A DNA stretch of 64,000 nucleotides from Autumnicola psychrophila (GCF_031846645.1 NZ_JAVRHN010000002.1:248001-312000); one strand, 5' to 3'; counted from the first letter of the stretch, positions 41,930 through 51,408 are shown. Made by a program: numbers and translations. The notes: a model not told the origin generated them from the sequence alone.

Positions 41930-42699
41930 TTCACGCTTATTTCATCATAACCTGAAGGTATATCGAATGGAAAGCTTACTTCTTCATTAAATGTTACCGA
42001 GCGATACGTGATTTCAATGTTAGTAGGTTGACCACCTTCATTCGCTATAATTTTAATACTTTCAGGAAATAACTTACCATCTACCGTTTGGTAATCAGAA
42101 TAAGTTACGGTTACGCTTCTGCTCTCAGCCTCCTGCGCAAGTTGTTGAGCAGACGCTTTTAAATTAGCAGGGTTCAGTAAAAACATTTTTTTTATACTGC
42201 TGTTGGTATCTTCAGGTAAAAACTGATAACCACGCGGGCTCTGCACCATTTCATAGGCTTCTTCCCGAAGATCATAAATAGCCTGCCCAATTAATAGATT
42301 CTGAAGCTTATTAAAATCCAAAGGAGTTCCCAGCCAGTCACTGATTAACCTGAAATCCCCGTCAAAGTAGCTTTTGCTGATTTTTTCATAATAGCTGACG
42401 GAATTGGGAGTAATATAAACTTTGGCAACCGGAAAGCCAAGAACAGTGGCGCTCATCCAGATCGCTTTATCCTTCTCCATCCTGAAGCTAAGGTTTACAG
42501 ACTGCGTTTTCTCTTCATCCTGATAAACTGCTCTCAATTTTCCCGATACTGTGTTATACTGGATTTCATTATCGTAGTGCTTTGATATAACATTGGCTGC
42601 TTCGGCATCTTTAGTCGCTATCCTTTTGGCTCCACGCCCACCTCCACAGGAAGCCATTATCGTTGTTAGAACTACTAATACTATTATTCTACTGTACAT
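41926..42699 (-). CDS. DUF4292 lipoprotein
   Basis: This 257-residue protein has a lipoprotein signal with lipobox MASC (Cys18) and a beta-rich LolA/LolB-like domain typical of DUF4292 (SGKLRAVYQDEEKTQSVNLS; AIWMSATVLGFPVAKVYITP; SYYEKISKSYFDGDF). The LolA/B-like fold suggests handling of a lipid or lipoprotein at the outer membrane; this is inference. It starts directly after the TPR gene (no gap) and overlaps the EnvC-like gene (ATGA). Confidence 0.85.
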   Translation of the reverse strand: MYSRIIVLVVLTTIMASCGGGRGAKRIATKDAEAANVISKHYDNEIQYNTVSGKLRAVYQDEEKTQSVNLSFRMEKDKAIWMSATVLGFPVAKVYITPNSVSYYEKISKSYFDGDFRLISDWLGTPLDFNKLQNLLIGQAIYDLREEAYEMVQSPRGYQFLPEDTNSSIKKMFLLNPANLKASAQQLAQEAESRSVTVTYSDYQTVDGKLFPESIKIIANEGGQPTNIEITYRSVTFNEEVSFPFDIPSGYDEISVK

Positions 42700-44079
42700 T
42701 TAATTAATTTCTTTCATTAACATTTCGGCTTTCCGGCTGAATTCTTCTGCCTTTCCAGCTTTATTTAATCCAGCATTGGCTATGGCGAGCTGCTCATAAA
42801 TGTCGGCTTCCATTCGCCTGTCATCTATTACATAATCCAGGCCAAAAGTAAGAATTTCCTCTGCTTCCTGATAACTCTCGAGAGCATTTAAAGTTAACCC
42901 CCGGAGCAGATAAAATATAGGTTGAGCCGGAAAAATCTCGAGAGCACCTTCACTTAATTCATTTGCTGCTTCCATCTCCCTGAATTCTAACTGAAGCAGA
43001 AGGGTATTTTTAGTAAGGTTGAAATTATTAGAATCTTTTTCCAATCCTTTCTGGAAAAACTCAAGTGCTTCTTTCTTCCTGTTATTCTTCAAAAAATATA
43101 GCCCCAGTTCCTGGTATAGCTCCGGTTTTTCTTCAAGTTGTGAAAGTAAACCGGCTACTTCCATTAGCTCCTCATCATATTCAGGATTTTCCCGTACAAA
43201 GAGTAAGAAATCGTTCAGCACCTTATATTTAGAATCAGGATCTACTTCTTCACTTCTAAAAACAATTTTCATGGAATTAACAGCTTCCTTTGGTTCTCCT
43301 CTATTCAGATAAAATTTATAAAGCGCAAGGTGAACCAGAGTAGAGCCGGGATGGGCAGTAAGAAGTTCCTGTGCAGTTTTATAAGCTTCCTCTTGATTAC
43401 CATCCTGACTGTAAACATAAATCAGGTTAAGATAATTCTGCTCATTTTCGGGATCGGCAGCAATTCCTTCTTCTAAATTGTCAATTTGAGCTACCGTGTT
43501 GTCTGTTAAAGCATAAATCTGTCTCCGCATCCTTTCCCGATAACTGCTGTTGCCCAGCTTTTCATCAAGATTGTCAAGAACTGCTAAGGCTTCATCGTAT
43601 TGCTGATTAAGCATATAAATATTTGCCAGATCTTCTATATAAGAATTATCAATTTCCACAAGCTTCTTAATCACATTAATGGCAGCAGCATATTCCTGCA
43701 CCTCCATATGTGTACTATAAAGTTCAGCGAGGACTGCTTCCCTCCCCGGCTCGAGCTCGTGGGCAATATTAAAGTTTTCTGCAGCTTTTTCATACTGCTC
43801 CATCGCTTTATAGTTCTTTCCTATTTCGAAGAAAACAACAGCATTGTCTGGTTGTAGCTTTTTACAGACTTCGAGTGCACTTATCGCTTTTTCGTAGTTT
43901 TCGATACCTTTTTGTTTAAGCGCTTCGAAAAAGTTCTCCTGAAACTGATCTGAAACATTTCCCAGATCGTCACTATTCACCTCCTGGATTATTTGCTGCC
44001 CCTCCTGGGCCTGTACCTCCTGAAAGAGTACAGTCCCTAAAATGGCAAATATCAGGATGGTTCTTCTCATTTGTAACAC
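42700..44079 (-). CDS. Secreted tetratricopeptide-repeat protein
   Basis: This 459-residue protein has a signal peptide (about 1-24, cut near VQAQ-E) and about ten TPR-like helix pairs across its length, e.g. AISALEVCKKLQPDNAVVFF, AAENFNIAHELEPGREAVLA, ALEFFQKGLEKDSNNFNLT. TPR proteins of this kind scaffold envelope assemblies. It lies between a sugar nucleotidyltransferase gene (upstream, 55 nt) and a DUF4292 lipoprotein gene (downstream, 0 nt), in a set conserved in flavobacteria from memory. The partner is unknown. Confidence 0.87.
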   Translation of the reverse strand: MLQMRRTILIFAILGTVLFQEVQAQEGQQIIQEVNSDDLGNVSDQFQENFFEALKQKGIENYEKAISALEVCKKLQPDNAVVFFEIGKNYKAMEQYEKAAENFNIAHELEPGREAVLAELYSTHMEVQEYAAAINVIKKLVEIDNSYIEDLANIYMLNQQYDEALAVLDNLDEKLGNSSYRERMRRQIYALTDNTVAQIDNLEEGIAADPENEQNYLNLIYVYSQDGNQEEAYKTAQELLTAHPGSTLVHLALYKFYLNRGEPKEAVNSMKIVFRSEEVDPDSKYKVLNDFLLFVRENPEYDEELMEVAGLLSQLEEKPELYQELGLYFLKNNRKKEALEFFQKGLEKDSNNFNLTKNTLLLQLEFREMEAANELSEGALEIFPAQPIFYLLRGLTLNALESYQEAEEILTFGLDYVIDDRRMEADIYEQLAIANAGLNKAGKAEEFSRKAEMLMKEIN

Positions 44080-44106
44080 CTTTGAGGCCCCTGAAGACCT
44101 TGTTCT

Positions 44107-44123
44107 TTAAAAACCTGTGAGGT
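44107..44123. repeat. Dispersed palindrome family A, copy 3
   Basis: TTTAAAAACCTGTGAGG matches the right halves of the copies at 3702 and 16400. The left half (ACCTTGTTC) is degenerate. It lies in the 55-nt gap between the nucleotidyltransferase and TPR genes. Confidence 0.45.
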
Positions 44124-44134
44124 TTACTTCTGAA

Positions 44135-45145
44135 TTATTCTAAAACCGAATAATCGCCAATGCTTATTTCAGAAAAATTGGCGTCAAACCTTGCAAAATT
44201 TCCGATCATAGCATTATCCAGTTTTGCGTTCTTTACTTCAGCAAAGGTCTGGATTAAACTATTTTTTATTGTAGAATCGGTGATTTTAGTCCCGTTTCCA
44301 ATGGAAACATTAGGTCCTATTTTCGCATTCACTAATTCCACATTTTCACCAATATAACAAGGCTCCGTTATTTCAGAATCTTTAATTTTTACAGAATCAG
44401 ATATCAGCTTTTCGCCATCCTGATGAAGAAAATTCAACATTCTTCCATTAGTTTCCACGGTCACGTTCTTATTTCCACAATCCATCCATTCGTCAACTTT
44501 ACCAGGTACAAATCTAAGTCCGCTTTGCTTCATGGCTTCAATACCATCGTTAATTTGGTACTCACCGCCTCTGATAATATTTTTATCAAGTACTCCCTGC
44601 AATTCTTTTTTGAGCACAGCAACATCTTTAAAATAATAAATGCCGATAATTGCCAAATCTGAGACATAATCTTCCGGCTTTTCCACAAGATCTGTAATCT
44701 CCCGCTTGTCATTAAGTTGAACGACACCATAGGCGCTGGGATTATCTACCTGTTTCACCCAAATCACACTGTCGGCATCTTTATCTAACGTAAAATCGGC
44801 TTTAAAAAGTGTATCGGCATATGCGATAACTGCAGGTCCGCTAAGTGATTCCTTGGCGCACATAATGGCGTGGCCTGTACCCAAAGGTTTATCCTGATAG
44901 TAAATACTGCATTTCGCGCCAAGGCTTTCGGCAATCTTTTTAAGATCCGTCTCTACTTTTTCCCCAAAATCTTCCCCAATAATAAAGGCAACTTCATCAA
45001 TTTTTTCATCCAGAACTTTTGCTATATCTTCCACCAGGCGATGAACTATAGGTTTGCCTGCAATAGGAATTAATGGTTTGGGAACTGTTAAAGTATGAGG
45101 ACGTAATCTTGATCCACGACCTGCCATTGGTACAATAATCTTCAT
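44135..45145 (-). CDS. Sugar-phosphate nucleotidyltransferase
   Basis: This 336-residue enzyme transfers an NMP to a sugar 1-phosphate. It has the signature MAGRGSRLRPHTLTVPKPLIP (GxGxRLxPxTxxxPKPL), the VIAYADTLF metal site and a C-terminal left-handed beta-helix with hexapeptide repeats (IGENVELVNAKIGPNVSIGN). Glucose-1-phosphate thymidylyl- or mannose-1-phosphate guanylyltransferase activity is possible; the sugar is not resolved. The flippase and dUTPase genes precede it, so it probably serves surface polysaccharide synthesis. Confidence 0.88.
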   Translation of the reverse strand: MKIIVPMAGRGSRLRPHTLTVPKPLIPIAGKPIVHRLVEDIAKVLDEKIDEVAFIIGEDFGEKVETDLKKIAESLGAKCSIYYQDKPLGTGHAIMCAKESLSGPAVIAYADTLFKADFTLDKDADSVIWVKQVDNPSAYGVVQLNDKREITDLVEKPEDYVSDLAIIGIYYFKDVAVLKKELQGVLDKNIIRGGEYQINDGIEAMKQSGLRFVPGKVDEWMDCGNKNVTVETNGRMLNFLHQDGEKLISDSVKIKDSEITEPCYIGENVELVNAKIGPNVSIGNGTKITDSTIKNSLIQTFAEVKNAKLDNAMIGNFARFDANFSEISIGDYSVLE

Positions 45146-45217
45146 TTCTTAAGTTTTGGTCTTTCTATCCCTCTGAAATCTGAGAATTGAAAGAATTAAT
45201 TTTTAATTTTATTATTT

Positions 45218-45652
45218 TTAATTATTTCCGGTACTTCCAAAGCCTCCTGCGCCACGGGAAGTTTCTCCAAGAATATCTACCTCTTCCCAGGAAATATGTT
45301 CATGTTTGGAAATCACCATTTGCGCAATTCTCTCCCCGTTTTCTACGGTAAAATCCTCATTGGATAAATTCACAAGAATCACACCTATTTCTCCACGATA
45401 ATCTGCATCTATGGTTCCGGGAGCATTGAGGACAGTTACCCCCTTCTTTGCAGCAAGACCGCTTCTTGGCCGGACCTGGGCTTCGTAACCTTCCGGTAGC
45501 TCAATAAAAAGTCCGGTTTTAATTATAGCCCTCTCCAAAGGTTTTAATAAAACTTTTTCAGAAATACTGGCCCGCAAATCCATTCCTGCCGAAGCTTCGG
45601 TCTCGTAATGTGGTAAATGATGTGCAGATTTATTAATTATCTTAACTTTCAT
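45218..45652 (-). CDS. dut: Deoxyuridine 5'-triphosphate nucleotidohydrolase (dUTPase)
   Basis: This 144-residue trimeric enzyme cleaves dUTP to dUMP and pyrophosphate. It carries the five dUTPase motifs: AGMDLRA, RPRSGLA, GTIDADYRGEIGV, GERIAQMV, and the C-terminal RGAGGFGSTG. The start overlaps the flippase stop by 4 nt (ATGA), so the two are coupled. It prevents uracil misincorporation and provides dUMP for thymidylate. Confidence 0.96.
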   Translation of the reverse strand: MKVKIINKSAHHLPHYETEASAGMDLRASISEKVLLKPLERAIIKTGLFIELPEGYEAQVRPRSGLAAKKGVTVLNAPGTIDADYRGEIGVILVNLSNEDFTVENGERIAQMVISKHEHISWEEVDILGETSRGAGGFGSTGNN

Positions 45653-47112
45653 TGATTCAATATTTGTTTTAAATCTTTCCGTTCATTAAAAAAAGTGATG
45701 AGCAGGAACAAAATTACAAAAGACGATCCTGCCAAATAGTTTTCCCTGAAAAATTTAAAGGAAATTAAAGAAAGTACTACAGATAAAAGCAAGTACATTC
45801 CTATTTTTTTTAGGTTATAAGGCACCGGATAGTATTTCCTGCCCAAAAAATACGAAATAAGCATCATACTTCCGTAGGCTGCTAATGTGGCCCAGGCCGA
45901 AGCCATAAATCCTATAACCGGAATTAGGACAACATTTAGAAGAATAGTCACTACCGCACCAAAGAGAGAGATATACATCCCCATGCTCGTTTTATCTGTG
46001 AGCTTGTACCAAACTGCGAGATTGTGATAAATCCCCATAAAGAGATTGGCGAGGAGGATTATCGGGACAATCGCAAGTGTAAACCAGTAATCCTCATCCC
46101 TAATAACTAGTCTTTTGAAAAAATCTATATAGACTACCAATATCACCAGAATAAGACTGCCGGCAATGACGAAATATTCCAGAATGGTTGCGTAGGTCTC
46201 TTTAGCATTATCCTGCTTTGAATGATTGAAGAAAAAAGGTTCTGCTCCCATTCTAAAAGCCTGAATAAAGATCATCATAAAAACAGCCAATTTATAACAG
46301 CCTGCATAAGCTCCCATAACTTCTTCTGAAATCATTTCTTTTAACAAAAGCTTGTCGAGATTTTCGTTGATCACAAAGGCAAGTCCTGCAACCATAACAG
46401 GCCAGGCGTATTTCCACATTTGCTTTAAAATACTAAAGCTAAAATTGATCCTCGTCCTGAAGAAGTAAGGAAGTAGAACTAAAAATGTTACTGCACTTGC
46501 AACCAGATTGGCTATAAAGATATATCCCACTTTATCTGCCTCTGAATAGTTTGACAACACAATATCTGGCGAATGCTTCGGAAATTCTGATATAAACCAG
46601 AAAAAATAGAAGTTAAGAATTACTACAACCCCAATATTTAAAATTTTAACCAATGCAAATTTTACCGGCCGATTTGTAGCTCTTAAATAGGCGAACGGAA
46701 TTACCACCAAAGTATCCAATGCTAAAATTCCGAGAAGATAATTGAAATATTCCGGCCGTAGATCTACCAGGATGGTAATCTCTTCCCGAAATGTAAATAC
46801 CAGAATAAAAAATAAAATCGTGGTAAGCGTGAGCGTAATAAATGAGGTAGAAAAAACCTTAGATTTTTCTTCGGAATGGCTGAAAAACCTAAAGAACGCT
46901 GTCTCCATTCCAAAGGTGAGCACTACATTAAAAAATGTGGCCCAAACATAAAAAGTAGTATTAATAGAATAACCAGCCGGTCCCAGATACTCCGTGTGGA
47001 GTGGCACAAGAATAAAATTCATCAGCCTTGGCAAAACCGTAGCAAAACCGTAAATTATAGTATCTTGAAAAAAACGTTTTAACGTACTCAACAGGCGGAT
47101 TAGTTTTTGCAA
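45649..47112 (-). CDS. Polysaccharide flippase (Wzx/MOP superfamily)
   Basis: This 487-residue integral membrane protein has about twelve to fourteen hydrophobic segments. The N-terminal FFQDTIIYGFATVLPRLMNF is typical of flippases that move lipid-linked oligosaccharides across the inner membrane. The sugar nucleotidyltransferase downstream supports a role in surface polysaccharide export. It starts 28 nt after the lipoprotein gene and overlaps dut. A MurJ role is less likely, given this N-terminus and context. Confidence 0.86.
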   Translation of the reverse strand: MQKLIRLLSTLKRFFQDTIIYGFATVLPRLMNFILVPLHTEYLGPAGYSINTTFYVWATFFNVVLTFGMETAFFRFFSHSEEKSKVFSTSFITLTLTTILFFILVFTFREEITILVDLRPEYFNYLLGILALDTLVVIPFAYLRATNRPVKFALVKILNIGVVVILNFYFFWFISEFPKHSPDIVLSNYSEADKVGYIFIANLVASAVTFLVLLPYFFRTRINFSFSILKQMWKYAWPVMVAGLAFVINENLDKLLLKEMISEEVMGAYAGCYKLAVFMMIFIQAFRMGAEPFFFNHSKQDNAKETYATILEYFVIAGSLILVILVVYIDFFKRLVIRDEDYWFTLAIVPIILLANLFMGIYHNLAVWYKLTDKTSMGMYISLFGAVVTILLNVVLIPVIGFMASAWATLAAYGSMMLISYFLGRKYYPVPYNLKKIGMYLLLSVVLSLISFKFFRENYLAGSSFVILFLLITFFNERKDLKQILNQ

Positions 47113-47140
47113 ATATCCTAATAAATAAGAACATTCACTC

Positions 47141-47584
47141 CTATTTACCTTCTGTTATACCTGTTATTTTATAGTATTTTGTTTTATTATTCTCACTAAA
47201 TACCAAAATAGCTTCATCTCTTTCAATCTCATACGGGCTTTTTTCTGCTCGTTGTGGAGCTTTATTTCCATATTCTTCCCTCGCATCTCCGCTCATCACC
47301 ATTTGCGGATCTTTAATGTGAAATTTTGCAACATATTCACTTATTATTTCTTCATTCTGCAGCAGTGGAGATTTCATTCCACGAAAGTAAACGCTATCGA
47401 GAGAAATTTGATTTTCCTGAATGACTGTAAAAGGTATATGCAGTTCTAATCCTGTGCTTCCTGTTGTCGTATAAGCATCCAGAAACTGTGCCGGGGCATA
47501 TTCCTGCAGATCTTTTTTACTACCACAATTGGTGAAAAAACCAAGAAATATTATCGTACTAAAAAAGAGGTATATATGTTTCAT
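47141..47584 (-). CDS. Lipoprotein of unknown function
   Basis: This 147-residue protein has a signal peptide with lipobox FFTNC (Cys20 from the ATG at 47584). The mature domain is beta-rich (GLELHIPFTVIQENQISLDS) and ends in KYYKITGI. No domain is recognised. Just upstream is the strong ATP synthase terminator, so it needs its own promoter; only near-matches to TAnnTTTG (e.g. TATCTTTA) are visible. It lies at the head of the flippase operon. The ATG three codons downstream of the open frame start is preferred. Confidence 0.72.
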   Translation of the reverse strand: MKHIYLFFSTIIFLGFFTNCGSKKDLQEYAPAQFLDAYTTTGSTGLELHIPFTVIQENQISLDSVYFRGMKSPLLQNEEIISEYVAKFHIKDPQMVMSGDAREEYGNKAPQRAEKSPYEIERDEAILVFSENNKTKYYKITGITEGK

Positions 47585-47620
47585 AATGGACATTTTAAAG
47601 ATAACAAAACAAAATAGGTG

Positions 47621-47655
47621 CCAAACAAAAACCCGTAGCGTTCTGCTACGGGTTT
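47621..47655 (-). terminator. Intrinsic terminator of the ATP synthase operon
   Basis: On the minus strand AAACCCGTAGC (47655-47645) pairs with GCTACGGGTTT (47639-47629) around a 5-nt loop, followed by TTGTTT. Confidence 0.88.
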
Positions 47656-47703
47656 ATATAAATTGTTTTGCTCTTCTTTAGTTGTTAACTGGGACTAAGA
47701 TCG

Positions 47704-48564
47704 CTAATTATTCAAAGCTTCAGCTCCACCAACAATTTCTAAAATTTCGTTGGTGATGGAAGCCTGACGTGCTTTGTTATAGGAGAGTTTAAGATCATCC
47801 CTAAGCTCAGTGGCATTTTCGGTTGCTTTATGCATCGCAGTCATACGCGCACCATGCTCTGAAGCAAAGGAATCACGAAGCGCTTTGTACAGCTGCATCT
47901 TAAGAGATTTGGGAATAAGCTCTTTTACAATTTCTATTTTTGAAGGTTCAAAGATATAATCCAGCTGCTTGGTTTCTTCAGTATCAAATTTCTCAATAGG
48001 CAAAAACTGCTCTTCAGTTACTATTTGTGTTGCAGCATTCTTAAACTGGTTATAAACAATTTTGATCTTATCGTATCGTTCATCCAGGAATAACTGCATT
48101 AGTTCTTCAGCAATTTCTGCAACATTATCGAAGGTCAGCTCATCATAAATTTCATTGTTGTTCTTGTAAACATTAAAACTTCTGGATAAAATATCATTTG
48201 CCTTTTTTCCGATTGTATAGATTTCTACGTTTTTCCCAGGATAGTCACTCTTGGCTTTGTTCCTTACCGCCTTTATGATGTTTGTATTAAAAGCACCTGC
48301 CAAACCTCTATTGGAAGATATAGCGACAATCAAAATATTTTCTACTTCTCTTTCTTCAGCAAATTTGCTGCTCGCATCATCATCCAGGGTTGCACTTAAA
48401 TCCTGTAATAACTGGGTTAACTTTTCAGAATAGGGACGCATTGCGGTGATGGCATCCTGTGCCTTACTCAATTTTGCAGCAGAAACCATCTTCATGGCAC
48501 TGGTGATCTGCATCGTTGATGATACCGAAGTTATCCTGTTACGTAAATCTTTTAAGTTTGCCAT
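47704..48564 (-). CDS. atpG: ATP synthase gamma subunit
   Basis: This 286-residue subunit forms the central rotor shaft of F1. It has the N-terminal helix MANLKDLRNRITSVSSTMQI (conserved RI.S...T..IT.AM) and the C-terminal helix ARMTAMHKATENATELRDDL. The ATG at 48564 fits the family N-terminus. It is the last gene of the operon and is followed by a strong terminator. A GC-rich hairpin lies between atpA and atpG. Confidence 0.95.
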   Translation of the reverse strand: MANLKDLRNRITSVSSTMQITSAMKMVSAAKLSKAQDAITAMRPYSEKLTQLLQDLSATLDDDASSKFAEEREVENILIVAISSNRGLAGAFNTNIIKAVRNKAKSDYPGKNVEIYTIGKKANDILSRSFNVYKNNNEIYDELTFDNVAEIAEELMQLFLDERYDKIKIVYNQFKNAATQIVTEEQFLPIEKFDTEETKQLDYIFEPSKIEIVKELIPKSLKMQLYKALRDSFASEHGARMTAMHKATENATELRDDLKLSYNKARQASITNEILEIVGGAEALNN

Positions 48565-48614
48565 AATCCCCACTTACTCTCCCAAAGGGAAGAAAATTAA
48601 TAATTTATAAATAG

Positions 48615-48640
48615 CCCCTCCCCCTCGGGGAGGATGGGAG
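48615..48640. repeat. GC-rich hairpin between atpA and atpG
   Basis: CCTCCCC (48617-48623) and GGGGAGG (48627-48633) form a 7-bp GC stem with a 3-nt loop, followed by GGGAGGG. It is far richer in G+C than its surroundings and has no T tract. A related CTCCC/GGGAG pair lies at about 48578-48591. Confidence 0.5.
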
Positions 48641-48649
48641 GGAAATTTA

Positions 48650-50236
48650 TTATTCTTTATTTTTGTATTTCGCAGAAAGCTCTTTAGCTACAGAAGTTAA
48701 TGTATCTGTAACCTCATCTGTTAATTTACCAGACTTTAAAGTATCTAAAGTATCTCTGTGCTTGGCATCCAGATATTCAAGATAATCCTTTTCAAACTCT
48801 CTGATCTTATCTACAGGAACATCTCTTAAAAGGTTTTTAGAACCTGCAAAAATGATCGCTATCTGATTTTCTACAGGATAAGGATCGTTCTGTCCTTGTT
48901 TAAGGATCTCCACGTTTCTCTTACCTTTCTCAATAACACTTAGTGTTGCCGGGTCAAGATCTGAACCAAATTTAGCAAAAGCTTCCAGTTCACGAAACTG
49001 CGCCTGGTCAAGTTTTAAAGTACCTGCAACTTTCTTCATGGACTTGATCTGAGCGTTACCACCAACACGTGATACCGAAATACCTACGTTAATTGCAGGT
49101 CGAACACCAGAGTTAAACAAATCCGATGTCAGGAAAATCTGTCCATCTGTAATCGAAATTACGTTAGTTGGAATATATGCTGAAACATCCCCTGCCTGTG
49201 TTTCAATTAGCGGAAGAGCTGTTAAAGATCCTCCACCTTTTACTTTATCTTTTAAAACATCCGGAAGGTCATTCATTTCCTTTGCGATATCATCATTATC
49301 AATAATTTTCGCAGCACGTTCAAGTAATCTCGAGTGAAGGAAGAAAACATCCCCTGGGTATGCTTCACGTCCCGGTGGACGACGAAGTAAAAGGGAAACT
49401 TCACGGTAAGCAACTGCTTGCTTAGATAAATCATCAAATACAATTAATGCAGGACGACCTGTATCTCTAAAGAATTCACCTATTGCAGCACCGGCAAACG
49501 GAGCATAAACCTGCATTGGAGCAGGGTCTGATGCATTTGCAGCGACAATAGTAGTATAAGCTAAAGCACCTTTATCTTCCAAAACTTTTGCAATACCTGC
49601 AACTGTAGAAGCTTTTTGCCCAATAGCAACATATATACAATATACCGGCTCACCGGCATCATAAAATTCCTTCTGATTTAAAATAGTATCAATACATACG
49701 GTGGTTTTACCTGTCTGGCGGTCACCAATCACAAGCTCACGCTGACCTCTACCTACAGGAACCATCGCATCGATAGATTTAATACCTGTTTGCAAAGGCT
49801 CGGTAACCGGCTCGCGATAAATAACACCAGGAGCTTTTCTCTCTAATGGCATTTCGTAAGTTTCACCTTCTATAGCTCCTTTACCGTCTATAGGATTTCC
49901 TAAAGTATCCACAACACGGCCCACAATACCTTCTCCAACTTTTATAGATGCAATCCGTTGTGTTCTCTTAACTACAGATCCTTCTCTTACCTGCCTGTAT
50001 GGCCCGAGGAGTACAACCCCAACATTATCTTCTTCTAAGTTTAGAACAATCCCTTCAAGTCCACCTTCAAACTGAACCAATTCACCGTATTGTACATTAG
50101 CGAGCCCATAAACATTGGCGATACCATCACCAACGGTTAGGACAGTTCCAACTTCGTCTAAAGAGGCTTCTGCTTCAAAACCTGATAATTGTTTTTTTAA
50201 TATTGCTGATACTTCAGCAGGATTTACTTCTGCCAT
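48650..50236 (-). CDS. atpA: ATP synthase alpha subunit
   Basis: This 528-residue regulatory/non-catalytic subunit of F1 has Walker A GDRQTGKT, the PGVIYREPVTEPLQTGIKS block and the RPAINVGISVSRVGG signature. It forms the alpha3beta3 head with AtpD, whose gene is not in the window. It follows atpH by 41 nt. Confidence 0.98.
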   Translation of the reverse strand: MAEVNPAEVSAILKKQLSGFEAEASLDEVGTVLTVGDGIANVYGLANVQYGELVQFEGGLEGIVLNLEEDNVGVVLLGPYRQVREGSVVKRTQRIASIKVGEGIVGRVVDTLGNPIDGKGAIEGETYEMPLERKAPGVIYREPVTEPLQTGIKSIDAMVPVGRGQRELVIGDRQTGKTTVCIDTILNQKEFYDAGEPVYCIYVAIGQKASTVAGIAKVLEDKGALAYTTIVAANASDPAPMQVYAPFAGAAIGEFFRDTGRPALIVFDDLSKQAVAYREVSLLLRRPPGREAYPGDVFFLHSRLLERAAKIIDNDDIAKEMNDLPDVLKDKVKGGGSLTALPLIETQAGDVSAYIPTNVISITDGQIFLTSDLFNSGVRPAINVGISVSRVGGNAQIKSMKKVAGTLKLDQAQFRELEAFAKFGSDLDPATLSVIEKGKRNVEILKQGQNDPYPVENQIAIIFAGSKNLLRDVPVDKIREFEKDYLEYLDAKHRDTLDTLKSGKLTDEVTDTLTSVAKELSAKYKNKE

Positions 50237-50277
50237 AATTATTTATTATATAATAAGACGCCTAATTGCGTTAATTT

Positions 50278-50832
50278 CTAAATTTTTGAAACGTATGTAT
50301 TATCTTTAAATTCTCTTTTCAGGTTATTAAGATTCCGGGCAATACTTGCATCATATTGTAAATCTCCAACTCTTAATATAAACCCACCAATTACGCTCTC
50401 GTCAATAACATTTTTAAGAAGCGCACCGGCACCTGTTAATTCCTTTATCTTATTCTGAATTTTAGCTTCCAGATTAGTATTTATAGGAACCGCAGTAGTA
50501 ACAATTGCCTCCTGCATACCACTTGTGCCATGGTAAATTTTAAGATATTGCTTTGCTACAGCATCAAGGTTATTAATCCTACCGTTTTCGATTAAAATAT
50601 CAAAAGCTCCTAAAGTGACTCCATTGGCATCTTTAAAAATTTCTTTTAAAGCACTTTTTTTAATACCATCTCTTACCACCGGACTGCTTAGCAGATTTCT
50701 TAAATCGTTACTTCCAGCAATGGTTTTTATTATAGAATCCATATCCTGCTTAACCTCTTTGGTAACATTCTTTTCACCTGCCAAAGAAATTATTGCCTTT
50801 GCATAACGCTGTGCTGCCCTTGTTCCCTTCAT
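50278..50832 (-). CDS. atpH: ATP synthase delta subunit
   Basis: This 184-residue peripheral-stalk protein connects the b-subunit dimer to the top of F1. It has the N-terminal helical domain beginning RAAQRYAKAIISLA and the C-terminal strand IGGFILRVGDLQYDASIARN. It lies 7 nt after atpF, in the usual order. Confidence 0.95.
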   Translation of the reverse strand: MKGTRAAQRYAKAIISLAGEKNVTKEVKQDMDSIIKTIAGSNDLRNLLSSPVVRDGIKKSALKEIFKDANGVTLGAFDILIENGRINNLDAVAKQYLKIYHGTSGMQEAIVTTAVPINTNLEAKIQNKIKELTGAGALLKNVIDESVIGGFILRVGDLQYDASIARNLNNLKREFKDNTYVSKI

Positions 50833-50839
50833 AGCAAAA

Positions 50840-51334
50840 TTAGTTTAAAGTAACATCACCCAGCATATCATCGATCATCTGGTGCTGTTTTTCTTTACTT
50901 GACAATTCTTTACGAACTACTTTTTCGGCAATTTCTATAGAAAGACTGGCAACCTGATTTTTTATATCAGCCATTGCTGCACGTTTTTCCATTTCTATGC
51001 TGGTCTTAGCCTGGGCTACAATACTGTCGGCTTTTTCCTGGGCTTCTTCAGCAGCATCTGCCACTATCTTTTCTTTTAACTCCCTCGCTTCCCTTAGAAC
51101 AGCATCTCTCTCTGCCCGGGCTTCCTGCATAAGTCTTTCATTATCGGCCTTAAGGTTCTGCATATCCTTTCTTGCCTTCTCTGCAGAGGCCAGCGAGTCG
51201 TTAATAGTTTCTTCTCTTTGTCTAAGACCATTTAAAACGGGTTTCCAGGCAAACCTGGCCATTAAAAATATCAATATCAAAAAAACAATGGTTTGCCAGA
51301 AAAACAAGCCATATTCAGGAGTAATTAAATCCAT
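50840..51334 (-). CDS. atpF: ATP synthase subunit b
   Basis: This 164-residue protein has an N-terminal membrane helix (about 8-27, LFFWQTIVFLILIFLMARF) and a long charged coiled coil (30-150) typical of the b stator. Translation starts 84 nt after atpE, beyond the hairpin at 51372-51408. Confidence 0.95.
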   Translation of the reverse strand: MDLITPEYGLFFWQTIVFLILIFLMARFAWKPVLNGLRQREETINDSLASAEKARKDMQNLKADNERLMQEARAERDAVLREARELKEKIVADAAEEAQEKADSIVAQAKTSIEMEKRAAMADIKNQVASLSIEIAEKVVRKELSSKEKQHQMIDDMLGDVTLN

Positions 51335-51371
51335 AGTTTATTTAGAAAATAGTTAAAACATCATTTTAAAT

Positions 51372-51408
51372 AAAGTCTCTTCGCAACCAACCGTTACGAA
51401 GAGACTTT
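51372..51408 (-). promoter_or_regulatory. Hairpin between atpE and atpF, possible attenuator or mRNA stabiliser
   Basis: AAAGTCTCTTCG (51372-51383) and CGAAGAGACTTT (51397-51408) form a perfect 12-bp stem with a 13-nt loop in the atpE-atpF gap. The T-rich sequence after it is interrupted (TTTATTTAAAA), so partial termination or 3'-end protection of the atpE message is more likely than full termination. Confidence 0.6.
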
